Shown in pieces: positions 10,456 through 23,900 of a stretch of 64,000 bases of DNA. The number at the start of each line of letters is the position of its first letter. Position 1 is the stretch's first letter. Source of the DNA: Phytopythium helicoides (Eukaryota; Oomycota; Peronosporomycetes; Pythiales; Pythiaceae); NCBI GenBank assembly GCA_024867545.1, contig JANFNE010000050.1:310001-374000 (forward strand), in the 5' to 3' direction. Position numbers and translations under genes: made by a program. The notes under the pieces were generated by a model, which searched no databases, was not told the DNA's origin, and worked only from the letters and a program-made list of their open reading frames with translations.

Positions 10456-11015
10456 AGCACTCAGTGTTGGATCAAGCTGCTAGGCAGCTTGAGGGTGAGC
10501 TCGAAGTGTTCTACGCAGGTGAAGACAAGAAGGATTTTTCAATCGGCAAATGTGTTGTACACCTACAGTAGAAGGTGCTGTGTATGAGATGTTCGTGATG
10601 GACGAGAGTGGGGCGAAGCATAAGGACTTGGAGTTGGAGCTCCATAGGCATGGACGTGTTCGATCACAGCACTCTCCAGAACGGCACGCGTGTTGTCAAG
10701 TTTCCTCAAGAATACTGCGTTCGCGTCCAGACAACACGCGTGCCGTTCTTGAGAATGCAGTGATAGATCATGTCAATGTCTGCAGTAGGGTGCACAGGTT
10801 CATGCACACAGGAGTTCGTATCTCGTCTTGGTGCACGACCGAGTCGCTTCTCTCCTGTAATCAATACGATGTTTGGCTTTCCATGTGAGTCCCCTTTTCA
10901 TCTGCAAAGGTGAAGTCAGCTCCCCCCATATGAACACTTGCCGACTGGACTTGCCCTCCTCACAAGGGAGCGCTTACCAACATCAACGTGATGGTACTGG
11001 CAGACAGATCCTCAC
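10456..11015. other. Spacer between two gene fragments, with a long inverted repeat
   Basis: I see no supported gene. The region carries a 20-bp perfect inverted repeat (10,678-10,697 and 10,730-10,749, listed separately). A 112-codon frame (10,550-10,888) overlaps that hairpin and has no recognisable domain. Confidence 0.4.
10678..10749. repeat. Inverted repeat, 20-bp perfect arms, 32-nt loop
   Basis: The left arm 10,678-10,697 (AGAACGGCACGCGTGTTGTC) is the exact reverse complement of the right arm 10,730-10,749. Similarity continues imperfectly outward (10,660s against 10,750-10,775), so the stem could be longer with mismatches. It could be a MITE remnant, a folded-back duplication or an RNA hairpin; the sequence alone cannot decide. 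Confidence 0.7.
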
Positions 11016-11902
11016 GATCTTCTTGGTGCCAAATGACACGTTCGACACGGCTAGCGGCTTCCGCTCAGTGTCGACGGACATCCTGCCGACGAGCCACCGC
11101 AAGATCGAGCGCTGCCTGCAGCTGTTCGACAAGTACATTGAGAAGGAGATGCTGATTGGTGAGCTGGACGAGGGTGTCGTGGTGCACCGTTCGCCCAAGC
11201 ACTTCAAGCACTTCATCTTCAACAAGGCTCGCCAGGTGCAGCGTCACATTGTGCTGACCGAGGGTGAGGACGTTCGCGTGCTGCAGGCTGCCGACGAGGC
11301 GCTGCGCCAGGGCATCGCCAAGGTGACGATCCTAGGCAACCCCGACGAGATCGCTCTGAACGCCAAGCAGCTGAACCTGGACCTGAGCAAGGCGAACATC
11401 GTCAAGACGTCCGAAAGCGAGCTGCTGGAGAAGTACACGGAGCACTTCTACAACAAGCGGAAGCACAAGGGTGCCACGATGGAGTTCGCGCGCGACACCG
11501 TGCAGGACGAGACGTACTTTGGCACGATGATGGTCGAGCTGGGTGATGCGGACGGCATGGTGTCTGGTGCATGCCACACGACGGCCAACACGATTCGTCC
11601 GGCGCTGCAGCTGATCAAGACAGACCCTGCTCGCCCGCTGGTCTCGAGCATCTTCTTCATGTGTCTCGAGGACGGTGTGCGCATCTACGGTGACTGCGCT
11701 GTGAACACGGATCCTTCGGCGAAGGAGTTGGCGCAGATCGCTGTGACCAGTGCTGAGAGTGCAGAGGCGTTCGGTATGATCCCCAAGGTCGCGCTGCTGT
11801 CATACGCGACCGGTGACTCGAACACAGGTCCGATCATCGACAAGGTGCGCGAGGAGACTGCGATCGCGCAGTCTATGCGACCGGACCTTGACATCTACGG
11901 TC
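11016..11902 (+). pseudogene. Truncated, inverted duplicate of pta
   Basis: This stretch is nearly identical to the middle of the full pta gene (minus strand, roughly 55,460 down to 54,570) but lies on the plus strand. The protein differs at only a few positions, for example IVKT for IIKT, SSIFF for SSVFF and EETAIA for EATAIA. It starts abruptly at about 11,016, without an N-terminal half, and ends at GACATCTACGGTC, where the full gene continues but this copy runs straight into the 223-bp satellite with 2-3 shared bases (GTC). It lacks the last ~100 codons of the PTA catalytic domain, so it cannot encode a working enzyme. Its high identity indicates a recent duplication. Confidence 0.93.
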
Positions 11903-14900
11903 GGAACACGGCGAACCATGATCCGGCAGAACGCTTCAGGCTACGGACTCGTACGTGCCTTCTCCTGCTTGCTGCTTCATTCGGCCATGGATCGGGCGTC
12001 ACAGACGCCCACCAACACTTGCCGCTCGTCGTGTCTTCGACTCGAAGTGCTCGACGGGTGCACTTCATTCGGCCACGGAGCCACCACTCGACTACTTCGT
12101 CCATCGCCTCCCACGCAATGCAGTCGGAACACGGCGAACCATGATCCGGCAGAACGCTTCAGGCTACGGACTCGTACGTGCCTTCTCCTGCTTGCTGCTT
12201 CATTCGGCCATGGATCGGGCGTCACAGACGCCCACCAACACTTGCCGCTCGTCGTGTCTTCGACTCGAAGTGCTCGACGGGTGCACTTCATTCGGCCACG
12301 GAGCCACCACTCGACTACTTCGTCCATCGCCTCCCACGCAATGCAGTCGGAACACGGCGAACCATGATCCGGCAGAACGCTTCAGGCTACGGACTCGTAC
12401 GTGCCTTCTCCTGCTTGCTGCTTCATTCGGCCATGGATCGGGCGTCACAGACGCCCACCAACACTTGCCGCTCGTCGTGTCTTCGACTCGAAGTGCTCGA
12501 CGGGTGCACTTCATTCGGCCACGGAGCCACCACTCGACTACTTCGTCCATCGCCTCCCACGCAATGCAGTCGGAACACGGCGAACCATGATCCGGCAGAA
12601 CGCTTCAGGCTACGGACTCGTACGTGCCTTCTCCTGCTTGCTGCTTCATTCGGCCATGGATCGGGCGTCACAGACGCCCACCAACACTTGCCGCTCGTCG
12701 TGTCTTCGACTCGAAGTGCTCGACGGGTGCACTTCATTCGGCCACGGAGCCACCACTCGACTACTTCGTCCATCGCCTCCCACGCAATGCAGTCGGAACA
12801 CGGCGAACCATGATCCGGCAGAACGCTTCAGGCTACGGACTCGTACGTGCCTTCTCCTGCTTGCTGCTTCATTCGGCCATGGATCGGGCGTCACAGACGC
12901 CCACCAACACTTGCCGCTCGTCGTGTCTTCGACTCGAAGTGCTCGACGGGTGCACTTCATTCGGCCACGGAGCCACCACTCGACTACTTCGTCCATCGCC
13001 TCCCACGCAATGCAGTCGGAACACGGCGAACCATGATCCGGCAGAACGCTTCAGGCTACGGACTCGTACGTGCCTTCTCCTGCTTGCTGCTTCATTCGGC
13101 CATGGATCGGGCGTCACAGACGCCCACCAACACTTGCCGCTCGTCGTGTCTTCGACTCGAAGTGCTCGACGGGTGCACTTCATTCGGCCACGGAGCCACC
13201 ACTCGACTACTTCGTCCATCGCCTCCCACGCAATGCAGTCGGAACACGGCGAACCATGATCCGGCAGAACGCTTCAGGCTACGGACTCGTACGTGCCTTC
13301 TCCTGCTTGCTGCTTCATTCGGCCATGGATCGGGCGTCACAGACGCCCACCAACACTTGCCGCTCGTCGTGTCTTCGACTCGAAGTGCTCGACGGGTGCA
13401 CTTCATTCGGCCACGGAGCCACCACTCGACTACTTCGTCCATCGCCTCCCACGCAATGCAGTCGGAACACGGCGAACCATGATCCGGCAGAACGCTTCAG
13501 GCTACGGACTCGTACGTGCCTTCTCCTGCTTGCTGCTTCATTCGGCCATGGATCGGGCGTCACAGACGCCCACCAACACTTGCCGCTCGTCGTGTCTTCG
13601 ACTCGAAGTGCTCGACGGGTGCACTTCATTCGGCCACGGAGCCACCACTCGACTACTTCGTCCATCGCCTCCCACGCAATGCAGTCGGAACACGGCGAAC
13701 CATGATCCGGCAGAACGCTTCAGGCTACGGACTCGTACGTGCCTTCTCCTGCTTGCTGCTTCATTCGGCCATGGATCGGGCGTCACAGACGCCCACCAAC
13801 ACTTGCCGCTCGTCGTGTCTTCGACTCGAAGTGCTCGACGGGTGCACTTCATTCGGCCACGGAGCCACCACTCGACTACTTCGTCCATCGCCTCCCACGC
13901 AATGCAGTCGGAACACGGCGAACCATGATCCGGCAGAACGCTTCAGGCTACGGACTCGTACGTGCCTTCTCCTGCTTGCTGCTTCATTCGGCCATGGATC
14001 GGGCGTCACAGACGCCCACCAACACTTGCCGCTCGTCGTGTCTTCGACTCGAAGTGCTCGACGGGTGCACTTCATTCGGCCACGGAGCCACCACTCGACT
14101 ACTTCGTCCATCGCCTCCCACGCAATGCAGTCGGAACACGGCGAACCATGATCCGGCAGAACGCTTCAGGCTACGGACTCGTACGTGCCTTCTCCTGCTT
14201 GCTGCTTCATTCGGCCATGGATCGGGCGTCACAGACGCCCACCAACACTTGCCGCTCGTCGTGTCTTCGACTCGAAGTGCTCGACGGGTGCACTTCATTC
14301 GGCCACGGAGCCACCACTCGACTACTTCGTCCATCGCCTCCCACGCAATGCAGTCGGAACACGGCGAACCATGATCCGGCAGAACGCTTCAGGCTACGGA
14401 CTCGTACGTGCCTTCTCCTGCTTGCTGCTTCATTCGGCCATGGATCGGGCGTCACAGACGCCCACCAACACTTGCCGCTCGTCGTGTCTTCGACTCGAAG
14501 TGCTCGACGGGTGCACTTCATTCGGCCACGGAGCCACCACTCGACTACTTCGTCCATCGCCTCCCACGCAATGCAGTCGGAACACGGCGAACCATGATCC
14601 GGCAGAACGCTTCAGGCTACGGACTCGTACGTGCCTTCTCCTGCTTGCTGCTTCATTCGGCCATGGATCGGGCGTCACAGACGCCCACCAACACTTGCCG
14701 CTCGTCGTGTCTTCGACTCGAAGTGCTCGACGGGTGCACTTCATTCGGCCACGGAGCCACCACTCGACTACTTCGTCCATCGCCTCCCACGCAATGCAGT
14801 CGGAACACGGCGAACCATGATCCGGCAGAACGCTTCAGGCTACGGACTCGTACGTGCCTTCTCCTGCTTGTTGCTTCATTCGGCCATGGATCGGGCGTCA

Positions 14901-17900
14901 CAGACGCCCACCAACACTTGCCGCTCGTCGTGTCTTCGACTCGAAGTGCTCGACGGGTGCACTTCATTCGGCCACGGAGCCACCACTCGACTACTTCGTC
15001 CATCGCCTCCCACGCAATGCAGTCGGAACACGGCGAACCATGATCCGGCAGAACGCTTCAGGCTACGGACTCGTACGTGCCTTCTCCTGCTTGCTGCTTC
15101 ATTCGGCCATGGATCGGGCGTCACAGACGCCCACCAACACTTGCCGCTCGTCGTGTCTTCGACTCGAAGTGCTCGACGGGTGCACTTCATTCGGCCACGG
15201 AGCCACCACTCGACTACTTCGTCCATCGCCTCCCACGCAATGCAGTCGGAACACGGCGAACCATGATCCGGCAGAACGCTTCAGGCTACGGACTCGTACG
15301 TGCCTTCTCCTGCTTGCTGCTTCATTCGGCCATGGATCGGGCGTCACAGACGCCCACCAACACTTGCCGCTCGTCGTGTCTTCGACTCGAAGTGCTCGAC
15401 GGGTGCACTTCATTCGGCCACGGAGCCACCACTCGACTACTTCGTCCATCGCCTCCCACGCAATGCAGTCGGAACACGGCGAACCATGATCCGGCAGAAC
15501 GCTTCAGGCTACGGACTCGTACGTGCCTTCTCCTGCTTGCTGCTTCATTCGGCCATGGATCGGGCGTCACAGACGCCCACCAACACTTGCCGCTCGTCGT
15601 GTCTTCGACTCGAAGTGCTCGACGGGTGCACTTCATTCGGCCACGGAGCCACCACTCGACTACTTCGTCCATCGCCTCCCACGCAATGCAGTCGGAACAC
15701 GGCGAACCATGATCCGGCAGAACGCTTCAGGCTACGGACTCGTACGTGCCTTCTCCTGCTTGCTGCTTCATTCGGCCATGGATCGGGCGTCACAGACGCC
15801 CACCAACACTTGCCGCTCGTCGTGTCTTCGACTCGAAGTGCTCGACGGGTGCACTTCATTCGGCCACGGAGCCACCACTCGACTACTTCGTCCATCGCCT
15901 CCCACGCAATGCAGTCGGAACACGGCGAACCATGATCCGGCAGAACGCTTCAGGCTACGGACTCGTACGTGCCTTCTCCTGCTTGCTGCTTCATTCGGCC
16001 ATGGATCGGGCGTCACAGACGCCCACCAACACTTGCCGCTCGTCGTGTCTTCGACTCGAAGTGCTCGACGGGTGCACTTCATTCGGCCACGGAGCCACCA
16101 CTCGACTACTTCGTCCATCGCCTCCCACGCAATGCAGTCGGAACACGGCGAACCATGATCCGGCAGAACGCTTCAGGCTACGGACTCGTACGTGCCTTCT
16201 CCTGCTTGCTGCTTCATTCGGCCATGGATCGGGCGTCACAGACGCCCACCAACACTTGCCGCTCGTCGTGTCTTCGACTCGAAGTGCTCGACGGGTGCAC
16301 TTCATTCGGCCACGGAGCCACCACTCGACTACTTCGTCCATCGCCTCCCACGCAATGCAGTCGGAACACGGCGAACCATGATCCGGCAGAACGCTTCAGG
16401 CTACGGACTCGTACGTGCCTTCTCCTGCTTGCTGCTTCATTCGGCCATGGATCGGGCGTCACAGACGCCCACCAACACTTGCCGCTCGTCGTGTCTTCGA
16501 CTCGAAGTGCTCGACGGGTGCACTTCATTCGGCCACGGAGCCACCACTCGACTACTTCGTCCATCGCCTCCCACGCAATGCAGTCGGAACACGGCGAACC
16601 ATGATCCGGCAGAACGCTTCAGGCTACGGACTCGTACGTGCCTTCTCCTGCTTGCTGCTTCATTCGGCCATGGATCGGGCGTCACAGACGCCCACCAACA
16701 CTTGCCGCTCGTCGTGTCTTCGACTCGAAGTGCTCGACGGGTGCACTTCATTCGGCCACGGAGCCACCACTCGACTACTTCGTCCATCGCCTCCCACGCA
16801 ATGCAGTCGGAACACGGCGAACCATGATCCGGCAGAACGCTTCAGGCTACGGACTCGTACGTGCCTTCTCCTGCTTGCTGCTTCATTCGGCCATGGATCG
16901 GGCGTCACAGACGCCCACCAACACTTGCCGCTCGTCGTGTCTTCGACTCGAAGTGCTCGACGGGTGCACTTCATTCGGCCACGGAGCCACCACTCGACTA
17001 CTTCGTCCATCGCCTCCCACGCAATGCAGTCGGAACACGGCGAACCATGATCCGGCAGAACGCTTCAGGCTACGGACTCGTACGTGCCTTCTCCTGCTTG
17101 CTGCTTCATTCGGCCATGGATCGGGCGTCACAGACGCCCACCAACACTTGCCGCTCGTCGTGTCTTCGACTCGAAGTGCTCGACGGGTGCACTTCATTCG
17201 GCCACGGAGCCACCACTCGACTACTTCGTCCATCGCCTCCCACGCAATGCAGTCGGAACACGGCGAACCATGATCCGGCAGAACGCTTCAGGCTACGGAC
17301 TCGTACGTGCCTTCTCCTGCTTGCTGCTTCATTCGGCCATGGATCGGGCGTCACAGACGCCCACCAACACTTGCCGCTCGTCGTGTCTTCGACTCGAAGT
17401 GCTCGACGGGTGCACTTCATTCGGCCACGGAGCCACCACTCGACTACTTCGTCCATCACCTCCCACGCAATGCAGTCGGAACACGGCGAACCATGATCCG
17501 GCAGAACGCTTCAGGCTACGGACTCGTACGTGCCTTCTCCTGCTTGCTGCTTCATTCGGCCATGGATCGGGCGTCACAGACGCCCACCAACACTTGCCGC
17601 TCGTCGTGTCTTCGACTCGAAGTGCTCGACGGGTGCACTTCATTCGGCCACGGAGCCACCACTCGACTACTTCGTCCATCGCCTCCCACGCAATGCAGTC
17701 GGAACACGGCGAACCATGATCCGGCAGAACGCTTCAGGCTACGGACTCGTACGTGCCTTCTCCTGCTTGCTGCTTCATTCGGCCATGGATCGGGCGTCAC
17801 AGACGCCCACCAACACTTGCCGCTCGTCGTGTCTTCGACTCGAAGTGCTCGACGGGTGCACTTCATTCGGCCACGGAGCCACCACTCGACTACTTCGTCC

Positions 17901-20900
17901 ATCGCCTCCCACGCAATGCAGTCGGAACACGGCGAACCATGATCCGGCAGAACGCTTCAGGCTACGGACTCGTACGTGCCTTCTCCTGCTTGCTGCTTCA
18001 TTCGGCCATGGATCGGGCGTCACAGACGCCCACCAACACTTGCCGCTCGTCGTGTCTTCGACTCGAAGTGCTCGACGGGTGCACTTCATTCGGCCACGGA
18101 GCCACCACTCGACTACTTCGTCCATCGCCTCCCACGCAATGCAGTCGGAACACGGCGAACCATGATCCGGCAGAACGCTTCAGGCTACGGACTCGTACGT
18201 GCCTTCTCCTGCTTGCTGCTTCATTCGGCCATGGATCGGGCGTCACAGACGCCCACCAACACTTGCCGCTCGTCGTGTCTTCGACTCGAAGTGCTCGACG
18301 GGTGCACTTCATTCGGCCACGGAGCCACCACTCGACTACTTCGTCCATCGCCTCCCACGCAATGCAGTCGGAACACGGCGAACCATGATCCGGCAGAACG
18401 CTTCAGGCTACGGACTCGTACGTGCCTTCTCCTGCTTGCTGCTTCATTCGGCCATGGATCGGGCGTCACAGACGCCCACCAACACTTGCCGCTCGTCGTG
18501 TCTTCGACTCGAAGTGCTCGACGGGTGCACTTCATTCGGCCACGGAGCCACCACTCGACTACTTCGTCCATCGCCTCCCACGCAATGCAGTCGGAACACG
18601 GCGAACCATGATCCGGCAGAACGCTTCAGGCTACGGACTCGTACGTGCCTTCTCCTGCTTGCTGCTTCATTCGGCCATGGATCGGGCGTCACAGACGCCC
18701 ACCAACACTTGCCGCTCGTCGTGTCTTCGACTCGAAGTGCTCGACGGGTGCACTTCATTCGGCCACGGAGCCACCACTCGACTACTTCGTCCATCGCCTC
18801 CCACGCAATGCAGTCGGAACACGGCGAACCATGATCCGGCAGAACGCTTCAGGCTACGGACTCGTACGTGCCTTCTCCTGCTTGCTGCTTCATTCGGCCA
18901 TGGATCGGGCGTCACAGACGCCCACCAACACTTGCCGCTCGTCGTGTCTTCGACTCGAAGTGCTCGACGGGTGCACTTCATTCGGCCACGGAGCCACCAC
19001 TCGACTACTTCGTCCATCGCCTCCCACGCAATGCAGTCGGAACACGGCGAACCATGATCCGGCAGAACGCTTCAGGCTACGGACTCGTACGTGCCTTCTC
19101 CTGCTTGCTGCTTCATTCGGCCATGGATCGGGCGTCACAGACGCCCACCAACACTTGCCGCTCGTCGTGTCTTCGACTCGAAGTGCTCGACGGGTGCACT
19201 TCATTCGGCCACGGAGCCACCACTCGACTACTTCGTCCATCGCCTCCCACGCAATGCAGTCGGAACACGGCGAACCATGATCCGGCAGAACGCTTCAGGC
19301 TACGGACTCGTACGTGCCTTCTCCTGCTTGCTGCTTCATTCGGCCATGGATCGGGCGTCACAGACGCCCACCAACACTTGCCGCTCGTCGTGTCTTCGAC
19401 TCGAAGTGCTCGACGGGTGCACTTCATTCGGCCACGGAGCCACCACTCGACTACTTCGTCCATCGCCTCCCACGCAATGCAGTCGGAACACGGCGAACCA
19501 TGATCCGGCAGAACGCTTCAGGCTACGGACTCGTACGTGCCTTCTCCTGCTTGCTGCTTCATTCGGCCATGGATCGGGCGTCACAGACGCCCACCAACAC
19601 TTGCCGCTCGTCGTGTCTTCGACTCGAAGTGCTCGACGGGTGCACTTCATTCGGCCACGGAGCCACCACTCGACTACTTCGTCCATCGCCTCCCACGCAA
19701 TGCAGTCGGAACACGGCGAACCATGATCCGGCAGAACGCTTCAGGCTACGGACTCGTACGTGCCTTCTCCTGCTTGCTGCTTCATTCGGCCATGGATCGG
19801 GCGTCACAGACGCCCACCAACACTTGCCGCTCGTCGTGTCTTCGACTCGAAGTGCTCGACGGGTGCACTTCATTCGGCCACGGAGCCACCACTCGACTAC
19901 TTCGTCCATCGCCTCCCACGCAATGCAGTCGGAACACGGCGAACCATGATCCGGCAGAACGCTTCAGGCTACGGACTCGTACGTGCCTTCTCCTGCTTGC
20001 TGCTTCATTCGGCCATGGATCGGGCGTCACAGACGCCCACCAACACTTGCCGCTCGTCGTGTCTTCGACTCGAAGTGCTCGACGGGTGCACTTCATTCGG
20101 CCACGGAGCCACCACTCGACTACTTCGTCCATCGCCTCCCACGCAATGCAGTCGGAACACGGCGAACCATGATCCGGCAGAACGCTTCAGGCTACGGACT
20201 CGTACGTGCCTTCTCCTGCTTGCTGCTTCATTCGGCCATGGATCGGGCGTCACAGACGCCCACCAACACTTGCCGCTCGTCGTGTCTTCGACTCGAAGTG
20301 CTCGACGGGTGCACTTCATTCGGCCACGGAGCCACCACTCGACTACTTCGTCCATCACCTCCCACGCAATGCAGTCGGAACACGGCGAACCATGATCCGG
20401 CAGAACGCTTCAGGCTACGGACTCGTACGTGCCTTCTCCTGCTTGCTGCTTCATTCGGCCATGGATCGGGCGTCACAGACGCCCACCAACACTTGCCGCT
20501 CGTCGTGTCTTCGACTCGAAGTGCTCGACGGGTGCACTTCATTCGGCCACGGAGCCACCACTCGACTACTTCGTCCATCACCTCCCACGCAATGCAGTCG
20601 GAACACGGCGAACCATGATCCGGCAGAACGCTTCAGGCTACGGACTCGTACGTGCCTTCTCCTGCTTGCTGCTTCATTCGGCCATGGATCGGGCGTCACA
20701 GACGCCCACCAACACTTGCCGCTCGTCGTGTCTTCGACTCGAAGTGCTCGACGGGTGCACTTCATTCGGCCACGGAGCCACCACTCGACTACTTCGTCCA
20801 TCACCTCCCACGCAATGCAGTCGGAACACGGCGAACCATGATCCGGCAGAACGCTTCAGGCTACGGACTCGTACGTGCCTTCTCCTGCTTGCTGCTTCAT

Positions 20901-23900
20901 TCGGCCATGGATCGGGCGTCACAGACGCCCACCAACACTTGCCGCTCGTCGTGTCTTCGACTCGAAGTGCTCGACGGGTGCACTTCATTCGGCCACGGAG
21001 CCACCACTCGACTACTTCGTCCATCGCCTCCCACGCAATGCAGTCGGAACACGGCGAACCATGATCCGGCAGAACGCTTCAGGCTACGGACTCGTACGTG
21101 CCTTCTCCTGCTTGCTGCTTCATTCGGCCATGGATCGGGCGTCACAGACGCCCACCAACACTTGCCGCTCGTCGTGTCTTCGACTCGAAGTGCTCGACGG
21201 GTGCACTTCATTCGGCCACGGAGCCACCACTCGACTACTTCGTCCATCGCCTCCCACGCAATGCAGTCGGAACACGGCGAACCATGATCCGGCAGAACGC
21301 TTCAGGCTACGGACTCGTACGTGCCTTCTCCTGCTTGCTGCTTCATTCGGCCATGGATCGGGCGTCACAGACGCCCACCAACACTTGCCGCTCGTCGTGT
21401 CTTCGACTCGAAGTGCTCGACGGGTGCACTTCATTCGGCCACGGAGCCACCACTCGACTACTTCGTCCATCGCCTCCCACGCAATGCAGTCGGAACACGG
21501 CGAACCATGATCCGGCAGAACGCTTCAGGCTACGGACTCGTACGTGCCTTCTCCTGCTTGCTGCTTCATTCGGCCATGGATCGGGCGTCACAGACGCCCA
21601 CCAACACTTGCCGCTCGTCGTGTCTTCGACTCGAAGTGCTCGACGGGTGCACTTCATTCGGCCACGGAGCCACCACTCGACTACTTCGTCCATCGCCTCC
21701 CACGCAATGCAGTCGGAACACGGCGAACCATGATCCGGCAGAACGCTTCAGGCTACGGACTCGTACGTGCCTTCTCCTGCTTGCTGCTTCATTCGGCCAT
21801 GGATCGGGCGTCACAGACGCCCACCAACACTTGCCGCTCGTCGTGTCTTCGACTCGAAGTGCTCGACGGGTGCACTTCATTCGGCCACGGAGCCACCACT
21901 CGACTACTTCGTCCATCGCCTCCCACGCAATGCAGTCGGAACACGGCGAACCATGATCCGGCAGAACGCTTCAGGCTACGGACTCGTACGTGCCTTCTCC
22001 TGCTTGCTGCTTCATTCGGCCATGGATCGGGCGTCACAGACGCCCACCAACACTTGCCGCTCGTCGTGTCTTCGACTCGAAGTGCTCGACGGGTGCACTT
22101 CATTCGGCCACGGAGCCACCACTCGACTACTTCGTCCATCGCCTCCCACGCAATGCAGTCGGAACACGGCGAACCATGATCCGGCAGAACGCTTCAGGCT
22201 ACGAACTCGTACGTGCCTTCTCCTGCTTGCTGCTTCATTCGGCCATGGATCGGGCGTCACAGACGCCCACCAACACTTGCCGCTCGTCGTGTCTTCGACT
22301 CGAAGTGCTCGACGGGTGCACTTCATTCGGCCACGGAGCCACCACTCGACTACTTCGTCCATCGCCTCCCACGCAATGCAGTCGGAACACGGCGAACCAT
22401 GATCCGGCAGAACGCTTCAGGCTACGGACTCGTACGTGCCTTCTCCTGCTTGCTGCTTCATTCGGCCATGGATCGGGCGTCACAGACGCCCACCAACACT
22501 TGCCGCTCGTCGTGTCTTCGACTCGAAGTGCTCGACGGGTGCACTTCATTCGGCCACGGAGCCACCACTCGACTACTTCGTCCATCGCCTCCCACGCAAT
22601 GCAGTCGGAACACGGCGAACCATGATCCGGCAGAACGCTTCAGGCTACGGACTCGTACGTGCCTTCTCCTGCTTGTTGCTTCATTCGGCCATGGATCGGG
22701 CGTCACAGACGCCCACCAACACTTGCCGCTCGTCGTGTCTTCGACTCGAAGTGCTCGACGGGTGCACTTCATTCGGCCACGGAGCCACCACTCGACTACT
22801 TCGTCCATCACCTCCCACGCAATGCAGTCGGAACACGGCGAACCATGATCCGGCAGAACGCTTCAGGCTACGGACTCGTACGTGCCTTCTCCTGCTTGCT
22901 GCTTCATTCGGCCATGGATCGGGCGTCACAGACGCCCACCAACACTTGCCGCTCGTCGTGTCTTCGACTCGAAGTGCTCGACGGGTGCACTTCATTCGGC
23001 CACGGAGCCACCACTCGACTACTTCGTCCATCACCTCCCACGCAATGCAGTCGGAACACGGCGAACCATGATCCGGCAGAACGCTTCAGGCTACGGACTC
23101 GTACGTGCCTTCTCCTGCTTGCTGCTTCATTCGGCCATGGATCGGGCGTCACAGACGCCCACCAACACTTGCCGCTCGTCGTGTCTTCGACTCGAAGTGC
23201 TCGACGGGTGCACTTCATTCGGCCACGGAGCCACCACTCGACTACTTCGTCCATCGCCTCCCACGCAATGCAGTCGGAACACGGCGAACCATGATCCGGC
23301 AGAACGCTTCAGGCTACGGACTCGTACGTGCCTTCTCCTGCTTGCTGCTTCATTCGGCCATGGATCGGGCGTCACAGACGCCCACCAACACTTGCCGCTC
23401 GTCGTGTCTTCGACTCGAAGTGCTCGACGGGTGCACTTCATTCGGCCACGGAGCCACCACTCGACTACTTCGTCCATCACCTCCCACGCAATGCAGTCGG
23501 AACACGGCGAACCATGATCCGGCAGAACGCTTCAGGCTACGGACTCGTACGTGCCTTCTCCTGCTTGCTGCTTCATTCGGCCATGGATCGGGCGTCACAG
23601 ACGCCCACCAACACTTGCCGCTCGTCGTGTCTTCGACTCGAAGTGCTCGACGGGTGCACTTCATTCGGCCACGGAGCCACCACTCGACTACTTCGTCCAT
23701 CGCCTCCCACGCAATGCAGTCGGAACACGGCGAACCATGATCCGGCAGAACGCTTCAGGCTACGGACTCGTACGTGCCTTCTCCTGCTTGCTGCTTCATT
23801 CGGCCATGGATCGGGCGTCACAGACGCCCACCAACACTTGCCGCTCGTCGTGTCTTCGACTCGAAGTGCTCGACGGGTGCACTTCATTCGGCCACGGAGC

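Noticed and set aside
11016..12144. A 423-codon protein joining the pta fragment to the satellite
   Set aside because: It is a chance read-through from a truncated pta copy into repeat DNA.
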